NCBI GenBank assembly: GCA_903843315.1
Contig: CAIMPQ010000043.1
Span: 1 to 13,283 of the forward strand
Direction: 5' to 3'
Origin: an uncultured beta proteobacterium
GTDB lineage: Bacteria > Pseudomonadota > Gammaproteobacteria > Burkholderiales > Burkholderiaceae
Length of the DNA stretch: 13,283 nt
The notes below the pieces were generated by a model, which saw only the letters and a program-made list of their open reading frames with translations, was not told the origin of the DNA and searched no databases. This document shows, piece after piece, positions 6,409-13,283 of the stretch (positions are counted from its first letter, which is position 1; each line of letters begins with the position of its first letter). A program made the translations under genes and the position numbers.

Positions 6409-9012
6409 TTAATGAACTTGACGAGTGAAGCTAAAGTCACCTTTTTTGTCCACATCTACTGGGACAGTATCCTTAGGGCCAAAAGTACCCTCCAGAATCA
6501 TTTTTGATACGGGGTTCTCAATATGCTGCTGAATTGCACGCTTCAGAGGTCTTGCGCCAAAGACAGGATCAAAACCGACTTCAGCAATCTTCGCCAGTGC
6601 AGCATCACTGACCTCGAGCTGCATATCGACCTTAGCCAATCGATCTGATAAGTTCTTGAGCAAGATCTTCGCGATATTGGCAATATTACCTTTATCCAAG
6701 CCATGGAACACCACAATCTCATCAATCCGGTTTAAAAACTCTGGGCGGAAATGATTTTTCAGCTCTGCGAAGACAGCTTCTTTAATTTCAGACTGCTTCT
6801 TATCAGCCATCGACTGAATTAAGTGTGAGCCGATATTACTAGTCATCACAATCACGGTGTTCTTGAAGTCAACGGTACGACCTTGACCGTCAGTCAGGCG
6901 GCCATCATCTAATACCTGCAAGAGTACGTTGAAGACATCAGGGTGAGCCTTTTCAATTTCATCAAACAGAATGACGCTGTACGGATGACGACGTACTTTT
7001 TCAGTTAAGTAACCGCCCTCTTCGTAACCAACATAGCCTGGAGGAGCTCCAATCAAACGCGCAACACTATGTTTCTCCATGAACTCACTCATATCAATCC
7101 GAATGAGGTGGTCTTCGCTATCAAACAAGAATCCTGCTAATGCTTTACAAAGCTCAGTCTTACCAACACCGGTAGGCCCCAAGAACAAGAAAGATCCATA
7201 AGGACGGTTCTCTTCAGCCAAGCCAGCCCGGGAACGACGGATCGCATCCGATACCGCACGAATGGCTTCTTCCTGACCGACTACACGCTTATGCAGCAAC
7301 TCTTCCATCTTCAGTAGCTTGTCGCGTTCGCCCTGCATCATTTTTGATACTGGAATACCAGTCGCACGAGAAACTACCTCAGCAATCTCTTCTGCACCAA
7401 CTTGAGTGCGTAATAGTTTGTTCTTTACAACGCCATCTTTGTCACCTTTAGCTTCCGCTGCAGCAGCAGACTTTAGTTTGGCTTCGAGTTCTGGCAACTT
7501 ACCATACTGCAATTCAGCAACTTGCTCTAACTTGCCTTCACGTTGCAATTTAGTGATGTCAGCACGAACTTTTTCAATTTCTTCTTTTAGATTGGCAGCG
7601 CCCAATACCGCGCTCTTCTCTGCTTTCCAAATTTCTTCTAAGTCAGCATATTCAGCACCTAGACGTTTGATCTCGTCTTCAATGAGGCCAAGACGCTTTT
7701 GAGAAGCTTCATCTTTCTCTTTCTTAACGGCCTCACGCTCAATCTTGAGTTGAATGAGACGGCGTTCCAGCTTATCCATCACCTCAGGCTTGGAGTCGAT
7801 CTCCATCCGAATGCGTGAACCCGCCTCATCAATCAGGTCAATCGCCTTATCTGGTAAGAAGCGATCCGTAATGTAGCGGTGCGATAGCTCAGCAGCAGCC
7901 ACAATGGCTGGATCGGTAATTTGAATTCCATGGTGAAGCTCATAACGCTCTTGCAAACCACGCAAGATGGCAATCGTAGCTTCAACGCTCGGCTCTTCCA
8001 CCATCACTTTTTGGAAACGACGCTCTAGCGCGGGATCTTTTTCGATGTACTTGCGGTACTCATCTAAAGTGGTAGCACCGATGCAATGCAATTCGCCACG
8101 AGCCAACGCAGGCTTTAGCATGTTGCCCGCATCCATGGCACCATCACCCTTACCGGCGCCAACCATCGTATGAATCTCATCAATAAAGATGATGGTTTGA
8201 CCTTCATCTTTAGCGACATCACTCAAAACAGCCTTAAGACGTTCTTCGAACTCGCCACGATACTTAGCGCCAGCCAATAACAAGGCCATATCTAAAACCA
8301 GGACACGTTTGTTTTTTAAGGTCTCTGGAACTTCGCCATTGACGATACGCTGCGCCAAGCCTTCAACGATCGCAGTCTTACCTACGCCAGGCTCTCCAAT
8401 GAGCACTGGGTTATTTTTACCGCGGCGCTGCAGGATCTGAATCGTGCGACGAATCTCATCATCGCGACCAATCACTGGATCTAGCTTACCCATACGAGCA
8501 CGCTCAGTTAAATCGACTGTGTATTTTTTTAAGGCTTCACGTTGACCTTCAGCATCTGCACTGTTCACTGACTCTCCTCCGCGCACTAAATCAATAGCCG
8601 CTTCTAACGATTTACGATTTAGTCCATTTTCACGAGCAACTTTGCCAAGCTCACCTTTGTCATCAGCAACTACTAGCAAAAATAGTTCGCCAGCAATAAA
8701 TTGATCATTGCGTTTATTCGCTTCCTTCTCACAGAGGTTGAGCCAATTACTTAAATCTCGACCTACCTGTACTTCACCACTAGTGCCCTGCACCTCGGGT
8801 AAATTACTAATGATTCTCTCTAAGCCTTTTTCAAGACCAGGAATATTGACGCCTGCTCTGGTTAGTAAGCTCTTTGCGCCACCGTCAGAGTCGCGCAACA
8901 TTGCCAATAGTAAGTGAGCAGGTTCAATGTATTGATTATCTTTTGCTAAAGCGAGACTTTGTGCCTCACTAAGCGCTTCTTGAAATTTGGTTGTTAATTT
9001 ATCTATTCTCAT
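6409..9012 (-). CDS. clpB: ATP-dependent disaggregase chaperone ClpB
   Basis: This 867-residue Hsp100 hexameric ATPase rescues aggregated proteins together with DnaK in the cytoplasm. An N-terminal Clp repeat domain spans about 1-145. The first AAA+ module has Walker A GEPGVGKT (206-213), pore loop KYRG (250-253) and Walker B IIFIDE (274-279). A Glu/Lys-rich coiled-coil middle domain covers roughly 405-530 and separates ClpB from ClpA/ClpC. The second AAA+ module has Walker A GPTGVGKT (612-619), pore loop GYVGYEEGG (659-667), Walker B ILFDE (681-685), FLNRIDE with the Arg finger at 762, and sensor-2 GARPLKR (819-825). Every catalytic element is present and the length is normal. The MRIDKLTTKF start is the family standard. 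A sigma-32 promoter lies upstream, and the MFS gene follows on the same strand. Confidence 0.98.
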   Translation of the reverse strand: MRIDKLTTKFQEALSEAQSLALAKDNQYIEPAHLLLAMLRDSDGGAKSLLTRAGVNIPGLEKGLERIISNLPEVQGTSGEVQVGRDLSNWLNLCEKEANKRNDQFIAGELFLLVVADDKGELGKVARENGLNRKSLEAAIDLVRGGESVNSADAEGQREALKKYTVDLTERARMGKLDPVIGRDDEIRRTIQILQRRGKNNPVLIGEPGVGKTAIVEGLAQRIVNGEVPETLKNKRVLVLDMALLLAGAKYRGEFEERLKAVLSDVAKDEGQTIIFIDEIHTMVGAGKGDGAMDAGNMLKPALARGELHCIGATTLDEYRKYIEKDPALERRFQKVMVEEPSVEATIAILRGLQERYELHHGIQITDPAIVAAAELSHRYITDRFLPDKAIDLIDEAGSRIRMEIDSKPEVMDKLERRLIQLKIEREAVKKEKDEASQKRLGLIEDEIKRLGAEYADLEEIWKAEKSAVLGAANLKEEIEKVRADITKLQREGKLEQVAELQYGKLPELEAKLKSAAAAEAKGDKDGVVKNKLLRTQVGAEEIAEVVSRATGIPVSKMMQGERDKLLKMEELLHKRVVGQEEAIRAVSDAIRRSRAGLAEENRPYGSFLFLGPTGVGKTELCKALAGFLFDSEDHLIRIDMSEFMEKHSVARLIGAPPGYVGYEEGGYLTEKVRRHPYSVILFDEIEKAHPDVFNVLLQVLDDGRLTDGQGRTVDFKNTVIVMTSNIGSHLIQSMADKKQSEIKEAVFAELKNHFRPEFLNRIDEIVVFHGLDKGNIANIAKILLKNLSDRLAKVDMQLEVSDAALAKIAEVGFDPVFGARPLKRAIQQHIENPVSKMILEGTFGPKDTVPVDVDKKGDFSFTRQVH

Positions 9013-9052
9013 TTTTCTATTCTCGCCTACATCAAATATATCTATCTATAGA

Positions 9053-9081
9053 ATATAAGGGCAATATGACAAATTTCAAGG
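9053..9081 (-). promoter_or_regulatory. clpB: Sigma-32 heat-shock promoter of clpB
   Basis: On the minus strand CCTTGAAA (9074-9081) is followed after 12 bp by CCCTTATAT (9053-9061). This closely matches the RpoH consensus CTTGAA with a CCCCATNT-type -10 and 11-16 bp spacing. It lies about 40 bp upstream of the clpB ATG. clpB is a classical RpoH target in proteobacteria, so sequence and context agree. Confidence 0.85.
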
Positions 9082-9085
9082 TTTT

Positions 9086-9114
9086 TTGACCCTCTTTTTA
9101 AGCGAATTTACCCT
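9086..9114 (+). promoter_or_regulatory. Candidate sigma-70 promoter of the GIY-YIG gene
   Basis: TTGACC (9086-9091) and TACCCT (9109-9114) are exactly 17 bp apart. The predicted transcription start would fall at or within a few bases of the GTG start codon, implying a leaderless or nearly leaderless mRNA. The -35 is good; the -10 is only moderate. Confidence 0.45.
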
Positions 9115-9117
9115 ACT

Positions 9118-9378
9118 GTGACCTGGCTTGTTTACCTCCTTGAATGCGCTGATGGCACTTACTATGCCGGCATTACGAACAGGCTTGAACATCGCTTAGA
9201 GGCCCATAATTCCGGGCAAGGCGCCCGCTATACCCGGTCTCGTAGACCGGTAATCCTGTTGGCGACTCAGGAGCATCCTGATCGGTCAGGAGCCTCCAAA
9301 GCAGAGGCTCAAGTTAAGCAGCTTCCGAGGTCTGAGAAACTGGCTTTTTTTATCAGCACCACCCTCCCATCAATATAA
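9118..9378 (+). CDS. Small GIY-YIG nuclease-superfamily protein
   Basis: This 86-residue protein is a stand-alone GIY-YIG domain of the YhbQ/UPF0213 type. VYLLEC with Tyr6 stands for the GIY element and YYAGIT (15-20) for the YIG element. Arg26 and His30 in RLEHRLEAHN, the GARYTRSRRP segment and Glu63 in SKAEAQVKQL complete the expected catalytic set. Family members have been linked to DNA repair or nuclease activity, but their cellular role is poorly defined. The GTG at 9118 is the only standard start: the domain begins at residue 3, and no in-frame ATG, GTG or TTG lies between it and an upstream stop. No ribosome site is visible. It is the only plus-strand gene here, divergent from clpB and convergent with the esterase, with a shared terminator downstream. 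Confidence 0.9.
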   Translation: MTWLVYLLECADGTYYAGITNRLEHRLEAHNSGQGARYTRSRRPVILLATQEHPDRSGASKAEAQVKQLPRSEKLAFFISTTLPSI

Positions 9379-9412
9379 AAAACCACCCCTAAGGGTGGTT
9401 GTTCTATTTTTT
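9377..9412. terminator. Bidirectional intrinsic terminator between convergent genes
   Basis: AACCACCC (9381-9388) and GGGTGGTT (9393-9400) make a perfect 8 bp stem with a CTAA loop. On the plus strand it is followed by GTTCTATTTTTT, ending the nuclease-like gene. On the minus strand it is followed by a T-run (the complement of 9377-9380) and TATT, ending the esterase transcript. It starts 2 bp after one stop codon and 21 bp after the other. Confidence 0.9.
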
Positions 9413-9421
9413 CCTTGATAT

Positions 9422-11089
9422 TTAGAAGGCGTCTTTTAATCGTTCAAGAGCGTAGATTTCCCTTAAGTGGAGCATTTGATAAGCCACGCGTTCCTTGAGT
9501 AATCCCGTAATCGTTTCTTGCTCGTATGAGAAATTTCTCATGACATCCGCATTTAGATTATAGATAGGCCAATTAGCCTGACCACTAACATTGGGGTTAC
9601 CAGTCTTTGCAAATGCGGCCCAGCTTGCGGACATCTTCTCAGACATCGTAATATCCTGCGGATCAGTTTTATTGGTAATGGGATACCAGTACTTAGACCA
9701 TACGCCCTTTTGCTTAAGATCAGCAGTAGCCCTTTTTATAAGGGCGCAATTATTTGTGCCGGTCTCGGGCTTGTCTGGTGCTTGTGGCATTAAGCCATAA
9801 CTGCCAAATACATAACTGATCTCAAATGTATGGGGCACGCCCGGATATGCCGCACGAATATTCTTGGTAAGGTAATCGAAGTAATAAGCATAACCAGGGG
9901 CGATGCCATTCATGCTGTCGGCGAGCAGCTTAGTACTGCCGCGATACAGCATATCCCCCAACACATCAGAAGATTCAACGCACTTATCCTTGACTCGTGA
10001 ATACAGCTTCTCGATGTTCTTGGGATTTTCATGAATCTTTTTCGCGAGAACACCGATCGCTGGTTGGCCAGGCACCAAAAAACTAGAGTCCCAGGAGTTA
10101 GTTCCAATCATAAAGGGGACCTTTGCCTGCTTACCGGCAGCAAATAATGGAATAGGGTCGCCTTTGATAATTTGCCCATCCACAAATGGACCTCCAAACT
10201 CACCCTGCTCAAAGTTTGCAGAAGTTAAGACTAATTTATTTGCTGGCAAATTTCTTAATTCCTTGAGTGTCTTGGCACCAACTGCAGTCATGTACTTGGC
10301 ATCGATTTCTGTCTCAGGCGCCATTCCTAAATGCTTTTGGGTCATACCGCGTAAGGGGCTTTGTTGCGCGCTCTCAGCAATCGCTTTATGAAATAAACCT
10401 CTAGCCGCATCAGACACCATCAACCAGGTAACGCTGCGGCCCCCTGCTGACTCACCAAAAATAGTGACATTGCTTGGATCACCCCCAAATGCTGCAATAT
10501 TATTTTTCACCCATTTGAGCACGGCAATTTGGTCCATGGTGCCATAGTTACCAACCGGCTCACCCTTTGCCTTCGCTTCTGCAATCAATTCATTGCTCGC
10601 AAAAAAGCCAAAGGTACCTAAGCGGTAATCAAAGGTGATGACGATAACGCCGTTCTTAGTCAGATTAATCGGCGTGAACTGCGCATCTCTAGATCCATCA
10701 ACCAGCATGCCGCCGCCATGGATCCACACCATCACTGGTAAATTCTTACCAGGCTTGCTTGGCGTGAATACATTTAACTTCAAGCAATCTTCGTTGCCAG
10801 GTAACGATAAGCCTGCGCTTAAATTTTTCACAAAAGGTTGTGGGCAAGAATCGCCAAAGAGACTTGCATCGCGCGTCCCAGTCCAAGGCAACGCTGGCTG
10901 GGGCGGCCTCCATCTCAGATCACCTACTGGCGGTGCTGCATAAGGAATGTTCTTAAAGGCAAACATATTGTGTTCTGCCACACCCTGAAGTCGACCGCTC
11001 TCAATTTGAATTACTGGTCGCTCACCTTGAGCATAGGCATATAGCGAAAAATTTCCCAGTAATAAGCAGAGCACAAACATTTTCTTCAT
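9422..11089 (-). CDS. Secreted type B carboxylesterase/lipase
   Basis: This 555-residue alpha/beta-hydrolase hydrolyses carboxylic esters; its natural substrate is unknown. A signal peptide (MKKMFVLCLLLGNFSLYAYA, cleavage likely after residue 20) points to the periplasm or outside. The oxyanion-hole segment VWIHGGGM (121-128) and nucleophile FGESAGG with Ser214 are clear. His421 in GVPHTFEISYVFG is the likely catalytic His. At the acid position, where most relatives have Glu, the sequence reads GTNSWDSSF, giving Asp335. Cys82 and Cys102 flank the N-terminal subdomain as in the conserved disulfide of this family, fitting an oxidising compartment. The gene follows moaE by 35 bp and may share its transcript although the functions are unrelated. 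It ends at the bidirectional terminator. A weak AGAGA ribosome site precedes the ATG. Confidence 0.92.
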   Translation of the reverse strand: MKKMFVLCLLLGNFSLYAYAQGERPVIQIESGRLQGVAEHNMFAFKNIPYAAPPVGDLRWRPPQPALPWTGTRDASLFGDSCPQPFVKNLSAGLSLPGNEDCLKLNVFTPSKPGKNLPVMVWIHGGGMLVDGSRDAQFTPINLTKNGVIVITFDYRLGTFGFFASNELIAEAKAKGEPVGNYGTMDQIAVLKWVKNNIAAFGGDPSNVTIFGESAGGRSVTWLMVSDAARGLFHKAIAESAQQSPLRGMTQKHLGMAPETEIDAKYMTAVGAKTLKELRNLPANKLVLTSANFEQGEFGGPFVDGQIIKGDPIPLFAAGKQAKVPFMIGTNSWDSSFLVPGQPAIGVLAKKIHENPKNIEKLYSRVKDKCVESSDVLGDMLYRGSTKLLADSMNGIAPGYAYYFDYLTKNIRAAYPGVPHTFEISYVFGSYGLMPQAPDKPETGTNNCALIKRATADLKQKGVWSKYWYPITNKTDPQDITMSEKMSASWAAFAKTGNPNVSGQANWPIYNLNADVMRNFSYEQETITGLLKERVAYQMLHLREIYALERLKDAF

Positions 11090-11124
11090 GGGATATCTCT
11101 CTACAAGGTAAAGGTACTACTGTT

Positions 11125-11589
11125 TTATTTCTGGTTCCAGCGAGTCATTGCAGCATCATCGGCAATTCTGGCATCTACCCAGCGAGCACCTTCAGGGGTA
11201 TCTTCTTTCTTCCAAAATGGTGCGGCCGTCTTGAGGTAATCCATGATAAATTCACATGCAGAAAAGGCTTCACCACGATGGGCGCTCGTTACAGCAACCA
11301 TCACAATTTGATCTTCAGGTAACAAGGGACCAACACGATGAATCACCAAAGTTTGATAGATATCCCAACGTGTATTCGCTTGCGAAATAATGTCTTCCAA
11401 GGCCTTTTCAGTCATGCCAGGATAATGCTCGAGCGTCATTCCTTTGACTTGACTACCATCATTCATATCACGCACAGTGCCCAAGAAAGTCACTACTGCA
11501 CCAACTCTTGGATCGCCTTTGCGTAGCGCTGCTAATTCAGCACTGACATCAAAATCGGTTTTTTGAATGCGTATCAAGGAATTTGGCAT
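11125..11589 (-). CDS. moaE: Molybdopterin synthase catalytic (large) subunit MoaE
   Basis: This 154-residue MoaE pairs with MoaD to put two sulfur atoms into precursor Z (cyclic pyranopterin monophosphate), making molybdopterin in the cytoplasm. Conserved active-site residues match the E. coli enzyme with a one-residue offset: Arg40 in FLGTVRD, His104-Arg105 in TSAHRGEAF, Lys120 in DYLKTAAPFWKKE and Lys127. HRVGPLLPED is a further family signature. Length is typical. The ATG begins 1 bp after the moaD stop, so the two subunits are almost certainly translated together. It lies in the order moeA-moaD-moaE, with an unrelated esterase gene following. The assignment is secure. Confidence 0.96.
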   Translation of the reverse strand: MPNSLIRIQKTDFDVSAELAALRKGDPRVGAVVTFLGTVRDMNDGSQVKGMTLEHYPGMTEKALEDIISQANTRWDIYQTLVIHRVGPLLPEDQIVMVAVTSAHRGEAFSACEFIMDYLKTAAPFWKKEDTPEGARWVDARIADDAAMTRWNQK

Positions 11590-11590
11590 A

Positions 11591-11848
11591 TCAGCCCCCC
11601 GTCACTGGCGGAAAGAAAGCAACTTCGGCGCCATCCTGGAGGAGCGTACTGGCATCAACCATGTGATGATTTAAGGCGCAACGTAAAACATTGCGACCCG
11701 CTAAGACTTCAGACCAAGGCTCTCCCCGTTCTACCAGATGAGCCCTCAGATCAGCAATCGTTTTAATTGACACAGGAATAGTAATGCTCTCCTGCGAAAC
11801 ACCAAGGGCTTCACGCAGAGAGGCGAAGAATCGTAATTCCAGTTTCAT
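11591..11848 (-). CDS. moaD: Molybdopterin synthase sulfur-carrier (small) subunit MoaD
   Basis: This 85-residue ubiquitin-like protein ends in the Gly-Gly needed for adenylation by MoeB and thiocarboxylate formation. The ending PPVTGG is typical of MoaD, and the MKLELRFFASLREALG opening is the usual beta-grasp start. LQDGAEVAFFPPVTGG at the C-terminus is the classic docking tail that enters the MoaE active site. The gene lies 18 bp after moeA and 1 bp before moaE. No strong ribosome site is visible in the short gap after moeA, so translation probably depends on upstream coupling. Its activating enzyme MoeB is not in the window. Confidence 0.95.
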   Translation of the reverse strand: MKLELRFFASLREALGVSQESITIPVSIKTIADLRAHLVERGEPWSEVLAGRNVLRCALNHHMVDASTLLQDGAEVAFFPPVTGG

Positions 11849-11866
11849 GGGCTAATCGTAAACTGA

Positions 11867-13108
11867 TTACTTCAGAAGCGCATCAAAAGGAATGTACTTC
11901 ACCAGGTCACCAGCTTGAATTACCTGATTTGGTGGGCAATCAACTAAACCATCCCCCCAAGAGGCACTCGTCAGAACGCCAGAACTCTGATTGGGGAATA
12001 AATCCAAGCCGCCTTTGCTATTGAGTTTCACCCGCAAGAACTCATTACGTCGATCAGCCTTTAACCAGTCAAAATCTGCGCGCAGGTAATAAGACTGTGC
12101 TTGTCCTGCTTCACGTCCCTGCAGTTTGAGTATGAATGGCCTTACAAATAATAGAAAAGTCACGAAGCTAGAAACTGGGTTACCCGGCAGGCCAATAAAC
12201 CACGCCTCTCCATCTTTGGGATCCGCTGATTTACGGACCGCACCAAAAGCCAAAGGCTTACCAGGCTTAATTGCAATCTGCCACAGGTCTAATCTTCCTT
12301 CAGAAGTAACTGCGGGCTTGATGTGATCCTCTTCCCCAACCGATACCCCGCCAGAGGTAATAATTAAATCGTGGTCTTTGCTGGCAGTACGTAGTGCTTC
12401 TTTAGTTGCATCCAAGCGATCGGGAACGATTCCTAAATCAGTGGCCTCACATCCTAGAGATTTAAGGCATGCCAACAAAGTATCGCGATTGGAGTTGTAG
12501 ATGCCGCCTGGTTTCAGTGGCTCACCAGGGAGTGACAACTCATCACCAGTAAAGAAAGCGGCTACTTTGACTCGACGCTTCACAGTCAAATGCGTAAGAC
12601 CTGCAGAAGCAGCTACGCCTAATTCTTGAGGTCGTAAAAAGGTTCCCGCAGATAAAGCGGTTTTACCAGTTGTTAAATCTTCGCCCCGGCGACGGATCCA
12701 CTGCCCTGATATTGGGACTATATTGACTTGGACCTGATCAGCACTTCCATCAGGAATGGCGCAGTCTTCTTGCATCACCACGGCATCAGCACCAGGAGGA
12801 ACTGGTGCGCCTGTGAAAATTCTGGCAACAGTACCCGGCTCTAATTGAGTTCCAACCGATCCCGCCGGAATACGTTGTGCAATTTTCAGAATACTTCCGG
12901 AATTTTGGGTATCTGCTGTACGAACAGCATAGCCATCCATAGACGTGTTATCGAGTGGAGGCACATCAACCAAGCTATTTACATTTTCCGCTAGTACGCG
13001 GCCTAGGGCGGCCTGCATAGCCACGCTTTCGCTTTCACCTACTGCTTTAGCATGCGAGAGTAAATGGTCTAGTGCCTGCTGTGCAGTCAACATTGGTGGC
13101 TTAGTCAT
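11867..13108 (-). CDS. moeA: Molybdopterin molybdenumtransferase MoeA
   Basis: This 413-residue MoeA inserts molybdenum into adenylylated molybdopterin at the end of cofactor synthesis in the cytoplasm. Landmarks in order are VPPLDNTSMDGYAVR with Asp58 (49-63), ARIFTGAPVPPGADAVVMQED (95-115), FFTGDEL (185-191), TSGGVSVGEEDHIKP with Asp261 (251-265) in the MogA-like pterin-binding domain, KPGKPLAFG (281-289) and GLPGNPVSSFV (306-316). The C-terminal beta-barrel domain extends to the end. Length and domain content are complete. The ATG is 28 bp after the thrC stop, with only a weak AGGCG-type ribosome site. The order thrC-moeA-moaD-moaE is one I recognise from Burkholderiales genomes. It may be transcribed with the threonine genes upstream. 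Confidence 0.97.
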   Translation of the reverse strand: MTKPPMLTAQQALDHLLSHAKAVGESESVAMQAALGRVLAENVNSLVDVPPLDNTSMDGYAVRTADTQNSGSILKIAQRIPAGSVGTQLEPGTVARIFTGAPVPPGADAVVMQEDCAIPDGSADQVQVNIVPISGQWIRRRGEDLTTGKTALSAGTFLRPQELGVAASAGLTHLTVKRRVKVAAFFTGDELSLPGEPLKPGGIYNSNRDTLLACLKSLGCEATDLGIVPDRLDATKEALRTASKDHDLIITSGGVSVGEEDHIKPAVTSEGRLDLWQIAIKPGKPLAFGAVRKSADPKDGEAWFIGLPGNPVSSFVTFLLFVRPFILKLQGREAGQAQSYYLRADFDWLKADRRNEFLRVKLNSKGGLDLFPNQSSGVLTSASWGDGLVDCPPNQVIQAGDLVKYIPFDALLK

Positions 13109-13136
13109 AGCGCCTATGTATTGCTTCTATATTAAT

Positions 13137-13283
13137 TTAACTGAGATGTGTGGTAATGAATGCTTTAATCTGATTAACATCAGCATCAATATTTTCTACG
13201 CGCTGCGGTTTGGATTTAATGTCTTTAAATGCAGGCGGACACTCAGCAGGGCGACCTAAAGCCTCTTGAATAGTCTCTTCAAA
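13137..13283 (-). CDS. thrC: Threonine synthase, C-terminal fragment (5' part outside window)
   Basis: The last 48 codons and a TAA stop are visible; the open frame continues past base 13283. The peptide starts FEETIQEALGRPAECPPAF and continues through a PQRVENID segment to a tail KAFITTHLS. This matches the C-terminal end of long-type threonine synthases of Burkholderiales, which make L-threonine from O-phosphohomoserine with pyridoxal phosphate. The pyridoxal lysine and catalytic core are outside the window. The call rests on the tail pattern and on the position just before moeA, where thrC is expected in this group. Confidence is therefore moderate. Confidence 0.72.
   Translation of the reverse strand, partial: FEETIQEALGRPAECPPAFKDIKSKPQRVENIDADVNQIKAFITTHLS

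Noticed and set aside
11849..11866. Possible molybdenum-cofactor riboswitch ahead of moaD
   Set aside because: The gap to moeA is only 18 bp and the moeA-thrC gap 28 bp, far too short for the Moco riboswitch fold.
1..13283. Defence system, CRISPR array, phage or transposon content
   Set aside because: No spaced repeats, transposase, integrase, terminal inverted repeats or defence-type domains were found. Every gene-sized stretch is accounted for by housekeeping or catabolic genes.

Overview
The window reads as ordinary chromosomal DNA of a betaproteobacterium in Burkholderiales. A small-genome, moderate-GC freshwater lineage such as Polynucleobacter is my best guess. The base for this is the roughly mid-40s GC by eye, the Burkholderiales-like protein sequences, and the run thrC-moeA-moaD-moaE close to clpB. 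Genus assignment is inference. I see no tRNA, rRNA, CRISPR array, insertion sequence or prophage gene. All genes but one lie on the minus strand, so transcription runs mostly from high to low coordinates.

Right end (about 9.4-13.3 kb): the C-terminus of threonine synthase (thrC), then moeA, moaD and moaE for molybdenum cofactor synthesis, tightly packed. A secreted type B carboxylesterase follows, 35 bp behind moaE. This block ends at a bidirectional hairpin terminator shared with the only plus-strand gene, a small GIY-YIG nuclease-like protein. The nuclease gene and clpB are divergent across about 105 bp that holds a very good sigma-32 heat-shock promoter for clpB and a likely sigma-70 promoter for the nuclease gene.

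Middle (about 3.4-9.0 kb): the disaggregase clpB is followed after 46 bp by an MFS transporter. A 283 bp AT-rich gap with several dyads follows, then isocitrate lyase (aceA) of the glyoxylate shunt, which ends at a strong intrinsic terminator.

Left end (1-3.4 kb): a HIT-family protein, then an apparent four-gene catabolic operon. It holds both subunits of a 3-oxoadipate-type CoA-transferase (pcaI, pcaJ), a thiolase-fold protein lacking the usual nucleophilic cysteine, and a zinc-ribbon/OB-fold (DUF35) partner that runs off the window. Two of the three junctions are 4-base ATGA overlaps. The Cys-less thiolase with its DUF35 partner resembles the Ltp2/ChsH2-type retro-aldolase pairing from steroid side-chain degradation, and is the most interesting item here. 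A plausible reading is activation of an oxo-acid to its CoA ester by the transferase, followed by carbon-carbon cleavage or another thiolase-fold reaction. The substrate cannot be told from the sequence.
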